Shown here: positions 1-6,184 of the stretch, piece after piece
Numbering within the stretch: position 1 is the stretch's first letter
Layout of the letters: every line of letters begins with the position of its first letter
Assembly: GCA_948960675.1 (NCBI GenBank)
Contig: CARDPF010000180.1
Coordinates: 1 to 6,737, forward strand
Direction: 5' to 3'
DNA: 6,737 nt
Source of the DNA: an uncultured Eisenbergiella sp.
GTDB lineage: Bacteria > Bacillota > Clostridia > Lachnospirales > Lachnospiraceae
Made by a program: the position numbers and the translations under genes
The notes under the pieces: model-generated
The model's database searches: none
The model's input: only the letters and a program-made list of their open reading frames with translations
Told to the model about the DNA's origin: nothing

Positions 1-1
1 C

Positions 2-1300
2 GGTGTCGTAACCGGATATGGGGTGATTGACGGCAATCTGGTATATGTATACAGTCAGGATGCTTCCGTTTTGGGAGGCAGCGTGGGCGAGATGCATGCA
101 AAGAAGATTGTGAATCTTTATAATCTGGCCATGAAGATGGGCGCGCCTGTCATCGGTTTGATTGATTCCGCGGGACTTCGGCTTCAGGAGGCAACCGATG
201 CGCTGCAGGGATTCGGGGAGATTTATTTAAAGCAGACGATGGCGTCCGGCGTAGTTCCCCAGATCACCGCTGTTTTTGGAAACTGCGGGGGCGGCCTTGC
301 CGTAATTCCTACCCTTACGGATTTCACTTTCATGGAAGAAAAGAAAGCGAAGCTTTTCGTGAATTCCCCCAATGCCCTTGACGGCAACAGCGTTGATAAA
401 TGCGATACCGCGTCCGCCGCATTCCAGAGCAGCGAGGCCGGGATTGTGGATGTTGTAGGCAGCGAAGAGGACATTCTTTCCCAGATTCGGGAACTGGTCG
501 GATTCCTTCCCTCCAATTTCAAAGATTATGACAGCTATGAAGAATGCAGCGACGACTTAAACAGGATGAGCCCGGAAATCGGCGGCTGTGTGGGTGATAC
601 GTCCATCGCGCTTTCCCTGATTGCGGATAATAACAATTTCTTTGAAGTAAAGGGCGCTTATGCAAAGGACATGGTGACTGGCTTTATCCGTTTGGACGGC
701 ATGACTGTGGGGGCGGTTGCAAACCGCAGCGAAGTGTTTGACGCAGACGGGAATTATGAAGCGAAGTTTGAAGGAACGCTTTCCGCAGAGGGCTGCGAAA
801 AGGCGGCGGATTTTGTGAATTTCTGCGATGCTTTTGGTATTCCGGTGCTGACGCTGACCAACGTGAAGGGATTTGACGCTACAAAATGTGCAGAAAAGCG
901 CATTGCCAAGGCGGTAGCAAAGCTTACGTATGCTTTCGCAAACGCTACCGTGCCCAAGGTCAATGTGGTGATCGGCAAGGCGTACGGAAGCGCGTACGTG
1001 GCGATGAACTCCAAGGCTGTGGGTGCGGATATGGTTTTTGCATGGCCGGATGCCTGTATCGGGACGATGGATGCAAAGCTCGCCGCCAAGATTTTGTGTG
1101 ACGGCAAAAGTGCCGATGAAATCAATGCATGTGCAAAGGAATATGCAGCCCTGCAGACCAGCGCAGAGAGCGCGGCAAAGAGGGGATATGTGGATCAGAT
1201 CATTGACACGGCACAGACAAGGAAATATGTAATCGGTGCGTTCGAGATGCTGCTTACAAAAAAGGAAGACCGTCCGGAGAAGAAACACGGCACAGTCTAA
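2..1300 (+). CDS. Acyl-CoA carboxyltransferase subunit (12S/MmdA-like), 5' partial
   Basis: This is the biotin-dependent acyl-CoA carboxyltransferase of a decarboxylase or transcarboxylase complex. It would move a carboxyl group between a carboxyacyl-CoA (methylmalonyl-CoA-like) and the biotin of the carrier protein encoded at 2092. The frame is open from base 2 and reads GVVTGYG before the GTG at 23, a conserved family segment, so the real start lies upstream. Of the protein, 432 residues are visible; roughly 45-75 N-terminal residues are missing. Counting from the GTG, the crotonase-fold N-half has LIDSAGLRLQE (46-56) and the oxyanion-hole segment GNCGGG (86-91). The C-half has ATVPKVNVVIGKAYGSAY (308-325) and AWPDACIGTMDAK (340-352). 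Canonical PccB/12S/MmdA proteins have KAYGGAYDVM and a VPGF motif where this one has KAYGSAYVAM and VKGF, so the substrate may not be methylmalonyl-CoA. Glutaconyl-CoA or another acyl-CoA is possible. The family is certain; the substrate is not. It is first of the five operon genes visible here. Confidence 0.9.
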   Translation, partial: GVVTGYGVIDGNLVYVYSQDASVLGGSVGEMHAKKIVNLYNLAMKMGAPVIGLIDSAGLRLQEATDALQGFGEIYLKQTMASGVVPQITAVFGNCGGGLAVIPTLTDFTFMEEKKAKLFVNSPNALDGNSVDKCDTASAAFQSSEAGIVDVVGSEEDILSQIRELVGFLPSNFKDYDSYEECSDDLNRMSPEIGGCVGDTSIALSLIADNNNFFEVKGAYAKDMVTGFIRLDGMTVGAVANRSEVFDADGNYEAKFEGTLSAEGCEKAADFVNFCDAFGIPVLTLTNVKGFDATKCAEKRIAKAVAKLTYAFANATVPKVNVVIGKAYGSAYVAMNSKAVGADMVFAWPDACIGTMDAKLAAKILCDGKSADEINACAKEYAALQTSAESAAKRGYVDQIIDTAQTRKYVIGAFEMLLTKKEDRPEKKHGTV

Positions 1301-1318
1301 GAAAGGAAGATACTTAAT

Positions 1319-2056
1319 ATGAAAAAATTTCTGTTGATATTAGGTATGGTGACCTGCCTTGTGGGCCTGTCGGCATGCGGGGAGGAGCAAGTGGCGGAGA
1401 GCAGGCTGCAGTATACGGAGGCGGATATTGCGGATGCCCCGGAAAGCCTGTTGGATTTGGTCAGCCAGGTAGTGGCGACCGGACAGCAGGAACAGGCGGT
1501 AGCCAGGTATCCGGAACTTGCCGATGCAATTAACGGCTGGGCAAGTGCCGCGGAAGAGATCGGAACCGTTTTAGGCGTTACGAACCGGGTTGTGGAGATG
1601 GGCGCCGAGGAAGCGACCGTAACCCTGACCGTGGACGGGGATCTGCACGACGCGGAAGTGATTATTGTTTACGGTATGCAGGGGGAAGTGGCTGCGTTTA
1701 CCGTAAACGTCATTAAGCCGTTTAAGGAATTAATGACCAATGCTGCCCTCAATACCCTGTTAGGCATGGGAACCGTATTTATTGTACTAATTCTGATCAG
1801 CCTTTTAATTGCCTGTTTCAAATACATTTCCGTATTTGAGAAGAAGATGGCCGAAAAGAAGGCGAAGAAGAATCCTGCCCCCGCCGTGGAAGCAGCCGTG
1901 GAGGCAGTTCCCGCCGTGGAAGAGGCCAAGGAGGATGACTGCGAACTAATTGCGGTGATCGCGGCGGCGGTTGCGGCCAGCGAGGGTGCCCAGGGCACAG
2001 AGGGATTTGTGGTGAGAAGCATTAAACGCCGTGTGGGCGGATGGCAGAAAGCCTGA
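1319..2056 (+). CDS. OadG-family decarboxylase gamma/delta subunit with lipoprotein-like N-terminal domain
   Basis: This is probably the small membrane-anchoring and assembly subunit of the sodium-pump decarboxylase, which links the carboxyltransferase to the beta subunit. The 245 residues begin with a basic, hydrophobic signal and a lipobox, LSAC at 17-20, so Cys20 may be lipidated after cleavage. Residues 21-140 form a predicted extracytoplasmic domain rich in Ala, Glu and Val that I do not recognise firmly; it resembles small DUF3887-like folds. One clear transmembrane helix lies at about 143-169 (GMGTVFIVLILISLLIACF), followed by a Lys-rich stop and an Ala/Pro/Glu linker (175-207). The tail ELIAVIAAAVAA...GFVVRSIKRR (209-238) is typical of OadG-type proteins in clostridia. 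Classical OadG subunits are about 80-100 residues, so this one is much longer. AAGGAAG at 1303-1309 sits 9 bases before the ATG. The gene begins 18 bases after the carboxyltransferase stop, which supports co-transcription. Confidence 0.8.
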   Translation: MKKFLLILGMVTCLVGLSACGEEQVAESRLQYTEADIADAPESLLDLVSQVVATGQQEQAVARYPELADAINGWASAAEEIGTVLGVTNRVVEMGAEEATVTLTVDGDLHDAEVIIVYGMQGEVAAFTVNVIKPFKELMTNAALNTLLGMGTVFIVLILISLLIACFKYISVFEKKMAEKKAKKNPAPAVEAAVEAVPAVEEAKEDDCELIAVIAAAVAASEGAQGTEGFVVRSIKRRVGGWQKA

Positions 2057-2076
2057 TAACAATTTACGAATCATTT

Positions 2077-2083
2077 AAGGAGG
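2077..2083 (+). promoter_or_regulatory. Ribosome binding site fixing the biotin carrier start
   Basis: AAGGAGG lies 8 bases upstream of the ATG at 2092. It decides between this start and an in-frame ATG at 2041 that would overlap the end of the preceding gene and has no comparable site. Confidence 0.8.
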
Positions 2084-2091
2084 ATATAGAG

Positions 2092-2466
2092 ATGAAAAAT
2101 TATACCATTACCGTTAATGGCAACGTATACGATGTAGTTGTGGAAGAAGGCGTAGCGGGCAGCGCACCTGCAGCGGCTCCCAAGGCAGCCCCGAAGGCGG
2201 CCCCCAAGGCACCCGTAGCGGCGGCAAAACCGGCAGCCACGGCTGCGGCAGGCAGTGTGGAAGTCAAGGCAGGCGCGGCAGGTAAAGTGTTTAAGATCGA
2301 CGCTGCCGTAGGCCAGGCGGTAAAATCCGGTGATCCGGTTGTGACCATTGAGGCAATGAAGATGGAGATTCCCGTTGTCGCTCCTTCGGATGGCACGGTT
2401 GCGAGCATCAATGTGGCGGTTGGCGATGCTGTGGAAGCGGGCGCTGTCCTTGCAACCTTAAACTAA
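2092..2466 (+). CDS. Biotin carboxyl carrier protein of the decarboxylase complex
   Basis: This is the mobile carboxyl carrier, equivalent to the 1.3S/MmdC/GcdC subunits. Its biotin shuttles CO2 from the carboxyltransferases to the membrane beta subunit. The 124 residues contain a short N-terminal segment (1-20) starting MKNYTITVNGNVYDV. A flexible Ala/Pro/Lys linker follows (24-52) with three exact AAPK units at 28-39. The biotinyl domain spans about 55-124. The biotin attachment motif EAMKM is at 87-91, so Lys90 should be biotinylated, 34 residues from the C-terminus as is usual. The matching hairpin DGTVASINVAVGDAV follows at 100-114. The usual APMPG segment of the domain is replaced by AGAAG (60-64). 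The start at 2092 was chosen for its strong ribosome binding site and because MKNYTITVNG is the normal beginning of these carriers. The gene starts 35 bases after the OadG-family stop. Confidence 0.93.
   Translation: MKNYTITVNGNVYDVVVEEGVAGSAPAAAPKAAPKAAPKAPVAAAKPAATAAAGSVEVKAGAAGKVFKIDAAVGQAVKSGDPVVTIEAMKMEIPVVAPSDGTVASINVAVGDAVEAGAVLATLN
2173..2208 (+). repeat. Three tandem 12-base units encoding AAPK linker
   Basis: Three consecutive 12-base units each encode Ala-Ala-Pro-Lys in the biotin carrier linker. They differ only at third codon positions (for example GCGGCTCCCAAG and GCAGCCCCGAAG). Such linkers give the biotin domain reach and commonly vary in repeat number. Confidence 0.8.
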
Positions 2467-2473
2467 TCCGGAA

Positions 2474-2487
2474 CCGGCTCATGCCGG
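2474..2487 (+). other. Small intercistronic stem-loop before oadB
   Basis: CCGGC and GCCGG flank the loop TCAT in the 52-base gap between the biotin carrier and oadB. No T-tract follows, so it is unlikely to stop transcription. It might affect mRNA stability or processing, or be chance. The sequence CCGGAACC also occurs twice here as a direct repeat (2468-2475 and 2484-2491). Confidence 0.3.
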
Positions 2488-2518
2488 AACCTGACTACGA
2501 ACACAGGAGGTCAACAAA

Positions 2519-3670
2519 ATGTCTTATATTATGACTACATTGGACAACCTGATTCATCAGACGGCGTTTTTCAATATGACTTGGGGAAACCTTTTGATGA
2601 TTTTGGTGGCCTGCGTCTTTTTGTATCTGGCGATCGCAAAGGGATTCGAGCCGCTGCTTCTTGTTCCAATTGCATTCGGTATGCTGCTGGTCAATATCTA
2701 CCCGGATATCATGGTTCATCCGGAGGATGCCTCTAACGGTGTCGGCGGCCTGCTGTATTATTTCTATATTTTGGATGAATGGGCGATTCTGCCGTCCCTG
2801 ATTTTCATGGGTGTAGGTGCGATGACCGACTTTGGTCCCCTGATTGCAAATCCCAAGAGTTTTCTTTTGGGTGCGGCCGCACAGTTCGGTATTTTTGCAG
2901 CATATTTCGGGGCGATCGCTTTAGGTTTCAATGATAAGGCGGCGGCAGCCATTTCCATCATCGGCGGTGCGGATGGTCCTACCTCTATTTTCCTGTGCGG
3001 GAAACTGGGGCAGACCGCTATCATGGGGCCGATCGCAGTGGCGGCATATTCTTATATGTCCCTGGTTCCGATTATCCAGCCTCCGATTATGAAGCTTTTG
3101 ACCACGGAGGAAGAGAGAAAGATTAAGATGGAGCAGCTGCGTCCCATCTCCAAGCTGGAGCGGATTCTGTTCCCCATCATTGTTACCATTGTGGTCTGTT
3201 TGATCCTACCCACCACGGCTCCCCTGGTCGGCATGCTGATGCTGGGCAATCTGTTCCGTGAGAGCGGCGTTGTCAGACAGCTTGCGGATACGGCTTCCAA
3301 TGCGCTTATGTATATCGTCGTGATTTTGCTGGGGACTTCCGTGGGTGCGACCACCAGCGCGGAGGCGTTTTTGAACTGGGATACGTTAAAGATCGTTGCA
3401 TTGGGCTTGATTGCGTTTGCCTTCGGTACGGCGGCCGGCGTTCTTTTCGGTAAGATTATGTGCAAGGTAAGCGGCGGCAAAGTAAATCCCCTGATCGGTT
3501 CGGCCGGTGTGTCCGCAGTTCCCATGGCGGCCCGCGTGTCCCAAAAGGTCGGGGCGGAGGCGGATCCCACCAATTTCCTTTTGATGCATGCGATGGGGCC
3601 CAACGTTGCGGGCGTTATCGGTACTGCGGTGGCGGCCGGTACGTTCATGGCAATTTTCGGTGTATTTTGA
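2519..3670 (+). CDS. oadB: Na+-translocating decarboxylase beta subunit (OadB/MmdB/GcdB family)
   Basis: This integral membrane subunit decarboxylates carboxybiotin on the carrier protein and couples the release of CO2 to Na+ export, with consumption of one proton. The 383 residues form many hydrophobic segments and match the length of the MmdB/GcdB branch better than the longer enterobacterial OadB. The family signature GGADGPTSIF is at 149-158, and Asp152 corresponds to the Na+-binding aspartate of the Klebsiella protein. YSYMSLVP (177-184) carries the conserved Tyr region. NPLIGSAGVSAVPMAAR (323-339) keeps the conserved Asn323, Gly327, Ser332 and Arg339 associated with Na+ and proton binding. 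The C-terminal NFLLMHAMGPNVAGVIG (352-368) is also characteristic. All key residues are present, so the pump should be functional. AGGAGG at 2505-2510 lies 8 bases before the ATG. The substrate cannot be read from this subunit, since OadB, MmdB and GcdB are alike. Confidence 0.94.
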   Translation: MSYIMTTLDNLIHQTAFFNMTWGNLLMILVACVFLYLAIAKGFEPLLLVPIAFGMLLVNIYPDIMVHPEDASNGVGGLLYYFYILDEWAILPSLIFMGVGAMTDFGPLIANPKSFLLGAAAQFGIFAAYFGAIALGFNDKAAAAISIIGGADGPTSIFLCGKLGQTAIMGPIAVAAYSYMSLVPIIQPPIMKLLTTEEERKIKMEQLRPISKLERILFPIIVTIVVCLILPTTAPLVGMLMLGNLFRESGVVRQLADTASNALMYIVVILLGTSVGATTSAEAFLNWDTLKIVALGLIAFAFGTAAGVLFGKIMCKVSGGKVNPLIGSAGVSAVPMAARVSQKVGAEADPTNFLLMHAMGPNVAGVIGTAVAAGTFMAIFGVF

Positions 3671-3720
3671 CGGATGCAGGTTCCTTTAACAATACAAATA
3701 TTTCATGGAGGTAAAAATAA

Positions 3721-5127
3721 ATGCCTGAAAAAAAACCGATAAAAATTACGGAAACCATTCTGCGTGATGCGCACCAATCCCTGATTGCCACCAGAATGCC
3801 TACCGAATTGATGCTTCCCATTGTGGATAAAATGGATCAGGTGGGTTATCATTCCGTGGAGTGCTGGGGCGGCGCAACCTTTGACGCGTCCCTGCGTTTC
3901 CTGAAGGAAGATCCCTGGGACAGACTCCGCAAGCTCAAAAACGGCTTTAAGAAGACTAAACTGCAGATGCTGCTGCGCGGCCAGAATATTCTGGGATACC
4001 GCCATTATGCGGACGATGTGGTAGAATATTTTGTTCAGAAATCCATTGCCAACGGTATTGATATCATCCGTATTTTTGACTGCTTAAATGACCTGCGTAA
4101 TCTGGAGGCTTCCGTGAAAGCCTGTAACAAAGAGGGCGGGCATGCGCAGATTGCGCTTTCCTACACGCTGGGAGATGCCTATACGCTGGATTATTGGATG
4201 AATATCGCCAAAGACATTGAAAACATGGGTGCGGATTCCATCTGTATCAAGGACATGGCGGGCCTGCTTGTTCCCTATCAGGCTTCCGAATTGATTTCCG
4301 CGATGAAGAGCGCGACCAAGCTGCCGATCCAGCTGCATACCCACTATACGTCCGGCGTTGCCAGCATGACCTACTTAAAGGCCGTGGAAGCGGGCGTGGA
4401 CGTGATTGACTGTGCGATGTCTCCTTTTGCACTGGGAACCTCCCAGCCAGCAACGGAAGTCATGGCGGAGACCTTTAGGGGAACGCCTTACGATCCCGGA
4501 TTCGACCAGAATCTGCTGGCGGAGATTGCGGATCATTTCCGCCCGTACAGGGAGGAGTGCCTAAAATCCGGCCTGCTTGATCCCAAGGTATTGGGCGTAA
4601 ATATCAAGACCCTGATGTATCAGGTGCCCGGCGGTATGCTTTCCAACATGGTGAGCCAGCTAAAGGAGCAGAATGCCAGCGATAAGTACGACGCGGTACT
4701 GCAGGAGATTCCGCAGGTTCGTAAAGACTTTGGCGAGCCCCCGCTTGTCACACCTTCCTCCCAGATCGTGGGCACACAGGCGGTGTTCAATGTCCTGATG
4801 GGCGAGAGATATAAGATGGCCACCGGGGAGACCAAGGATCTGCTTTCCGGCAAGTACGGCAGAACCGTGAAACCTTTTAATCCGGAAGTACAAAAGAAGG
4901 TGATCGGGGACAAAGAGGTGATTACCTGCCGTCCTGCGGATCTGATTCCCAACGAACTTGAGAAGATTGAGAGCGAGATGAAGCAGTGGAAGCAGCAGGA
5001 CGAGGATGTCCTTTCTTACGCATTGTTCCCGCAGGTAGCGACGGACTATTTTAAGTACCGTCAGGCACAGCAGGAAAAAGTGGATATGACACAGGCAGAT
5101 ACCAAAAACGGAGCTTATCCCGTTTAA
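3721..5127 (+). CDS. oadA: Oxaloacetate/pyruvate carboxyltransferase subunit (OadA/5S/PycB-like), no biotin domain
   Basis: This cytoplasmic enzyme transfers a carboxyl group between oxaloacetate and the biotin of the carrier protein, giving or using pyruvate. The 468 residues hold an HMGL-like TIM barrel (about 8-280) and a PYC/OADA domain (about 290-450). The first strand ends TILRDAHQS (12-20), where Asp16 is a metal ligand. RGQNILGYRHYADDVV is at 86-101. IKDMAG (176-181) contains Lys177, the lysine that is carbamylated in this family. LHTHYTSG (205-212) provides metal ligands His206 and His208. TPSSQIVGTQAVFNVLMGERY (344-364) is the typical C-domain motif. The protein lacks the C-terminal biotinyl domain of enterobacterial OadA, so it must use the separate carrier, as does the 5S subunit of transcarboxylase. 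GGAGG at 3707-3711 precedes the ATG by 9 bases. It is the last gene of the operon, before a terminator. A PycB-type role with a biotin carboxylase encoded elsewhere cannot be excluded. Confidence 0.93.
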   Translation: MPEKKPIKITETILRDAHQSLIATRMPTELMLPIVDKMDQVGYHSVECWGGATFDASLRFLKEDPWDRLRKLKNGFKKTKLQMLLRGQNILGYRHYADDVVEYFVQKSIANGIDIIRIFDCLNDLRNLEASVKACNKEGGHAQIALSYTLGDAYTLDYWMNIAKDIENMGADSICIKDMAGLLVPYQASELISAMKSATKLPIQLHTHYTSGVASMTYLKAVEAGVDVIDCAMSPFALGTSQPATEVMAETFRGTPYDPGFDQNLLAEIADHFRPYREECLKSGLLDPKVLGVNIKTLMYQVPGGMLSNMVSQLKEQNASDKYDAVLQEIPQVRKDFGEPPLVTPSSQIVGTQAVFNVLMGERYKMATGETKDLLSGKYGRTVKPFNPEVQKKVIGDKEVITCRPADLIPNELEKIESEMKQWKQQDEDVLSYALFPQVATDYFKYRQAQQEKVDMTQADTKNGAYPV

Positions 5128-5168
5128 GAAAGGGAAACAGGCGTTACTGGTCACAGAGTGGGCAGTGG

Positions 5169-5206
5169 CAGGCAGGCAGATGCATGACGCGTCTGCCTGT
5201 TTGTAT
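5169..5206 (+). terminator. Probable intrinsic terminator of the decarboxylase operon
   Basis: An 11-bp stem pairs 5173-5183 (CAGGCAGATGC) with 5189-5199 around the five-base loop ATGAC. It has one internal G-U pair and can extend outward to about 5169/5203 through weaker pairs. A short T-rich run, TTTGTAT (5200-5206), follows. It begins 41 bases after the oadA stop and ends 17 bases before the next start codon. The T-tract is imperfect, so some read-through into the regulator gene is likely. Confidence 0.68.
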
Positions 5207-5223
5207 AGAAACAGGGAAACCGC

Positions 5224-6147
5224 ATGGCAGATAAAGACAATATTATCGCACGTATTAACCGGAATTACTCCGGCATGAGCAAGGGGCATAAGGCCATTGC
5301 TTCCTATATCAAAAGCCATTATGATCAGGCGGCTTTCCTGACGGCGGCCAAGATGGGGGAAAAACTGCACGTCAGCGAGTCAACGGTGATTCGTTTTGCC
5401 TCCGGATTAGGTTACAGCGGATATCCGCAGATGCAGGGCGCGCTGGCCGCCATGGTAAAGGGAAAGCTGCATCACTCCGTAGACAGGATTGGGGCAGCCT
5501 ATGGGCAGAGTACCCAGTCCGAGGTTCTTTCTTCCGTGTTAAACCGGGACGCAGAAAATATCCGGCATACGCTGGGCCAAGCGGATCCGGTATCCTTTGA
5601 GAGCGCCGTGGATTTGATTACGAAAGCGGATACCGTCTATGTTTTGGGAATCCGCAGCTGTCAGCCCCTTGCGGATTTTTTTGCCTTCTACCTACAGATG
5701 ATCCGGGAAAACGTGGTGCAGGTAAAAACGACCAGTGTCAGTGAAATCTTTGAACAGATGATTCGTATCGGTGAGAAGGATTGCATGATTGGAATCAGTT
5801 TTCCCAGATATTCCATGCGTACGTTAAAAGCCATGGAGTTTGCCAATGCCAGAAACGCGAAAGTGATTACGGTCACGGACAGCATCCACTCTCCCATGAA
5901 TCTCTACTCTTCCTGTAATCTGCTTGCCAAAAGCGATACGGTATCCATTGTGGATTCACTGGTCGCGCCGCTTTCCCTGATGAACGCTTTGGTGGTGGGG
6001 CTGTGTTTAAAGCAGCCGGAGCGTGTGCGGAAGAACCTGGAGACCTTGGAAGAGGTTTGGGGCAACTACCAGGTTTATATGAACGATGAAATGGATTATA
6101 TGGACGAGGATGCCATGTTCGGGAATGCGTTCGGCGGAAACGAATAA
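5224..6147 (+). CDS. RpiR/MurR-family transcriptional regulator (HTH + SIS)
   Basis: This is a DNA-binding regulator of the RpiR family, whose members usually sense phosphosugars or related metabolites. The 307 residues have an N-terminal domain starting IARINRNYSGMSKGHKAIASYI (8-29). A helix-turn-helix follows at about 39-72, with VSESTVIRFASGLGYSGY (50-67) as the recognition region typical of the family. The SIS domain covers about 128-265, with the strand and phosphate-loop segment DTVYVLGIRSC (136-146) and the second-half motif MIGISFPRYSMRTLKAME (188-205). The C-terminal tail (about 282-307) is acidic. AGGGA at 5213-5217 precedes the ATG by 6 bases. A terminator separates it from the upstream operon; no convincing promoter or palindromic operator is visible in the 96-base gap. 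The ligand and targets are unknown. It could control the decarboxylase operon, the downstream oxidoreductase, or distant genes. Confidence 0.9.
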   Translation: MADKDNIIARINRNYSGMSKGHKAIASYIKSHYDQAAFLTAAKMGEKLHVSESTVIRFASGLGYSGYPQMQGALAAMVKGKLHHSVDRIGAAYGQSTQSEVLSSVLNRDAENIRHTLGQADPVSFESAVDLITKADTVYVLGIRSCQPLADFFAFYLQMIRENVVQVKTTSVSEIFEQMIRIGEKDCMIGISFPRYSMRTLKAMEFANARNAKVITVTDSIHSPMNLYSSCNLLAKSDTVSIVDSLVAPLSLMNALVVGLCLKQPERVRKNLETLEEVWGNYQVYMNDEMDYMDEDAMFGNAFGGNE

Positions 6148-6171
6148 GGATGTGTAAAGCGTCTGTATGGC

Positions 6172-6178
6172 AGGGGGG
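6172..6178 (+). promoter_or_regulatory. Ribosome binding site supporting the TTG start at 6185
   Basis: AGGGGGG (followed by AG) lies 6 bases upstream of TTG 6185. The competing in-frame ATG at 6167 has no purine-rich site at a normal distance; the nearest, AAGG at 6146-6149, is 17 bases away. Confidence 0.6.
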
Positions 6179-6184
6179 AGCGCG

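Noticed and set aside
557..1288. 243-residue open frame on the minus strand
   Set aside because: It lies entirely inside the acyl-CoA carboxyltransferase gene, shows no recognisable domain, and its Cys/His/Arg-rich composition is typical of antisense shadow frames.
2041..2091. Earlier in-frame ATG adding 17 residues to the biotin carrier
   Set aside because: It would overlap the end of the OadG-family gene, lacks a good ribosome binding site, and the added residues precede the conserved MKNYTITVNG beginning.
2474..2487. Hairpin CCGGC-TCAT-GCCGG as a transcription terminator
   Set aside because: There is no T-tract after it, and oadB follows closely with a strong ribosome binding site in the same operon.
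3052..3648. 198-residue open frame on the minus strand
   Set aside because: It is antisense to the oadB gene, whose conserved motifs are intact; the frame has no recognisable domain.
5204..5209. TATAGA as a -10 box for the regulator gene
   Set aside because: No -35-like hexamer occurs 16-18 bases upstream and there is no extended -10 TG at the right spacing. It also overlaps the terminator tail.
4660..5370. 236-residue open frame on the minus strand
   Set aside because: It overlaps the end of oadA, the terminator and the start of the regulator. All are well supported on the plus strand, and the minus-strand protein shows no family features.
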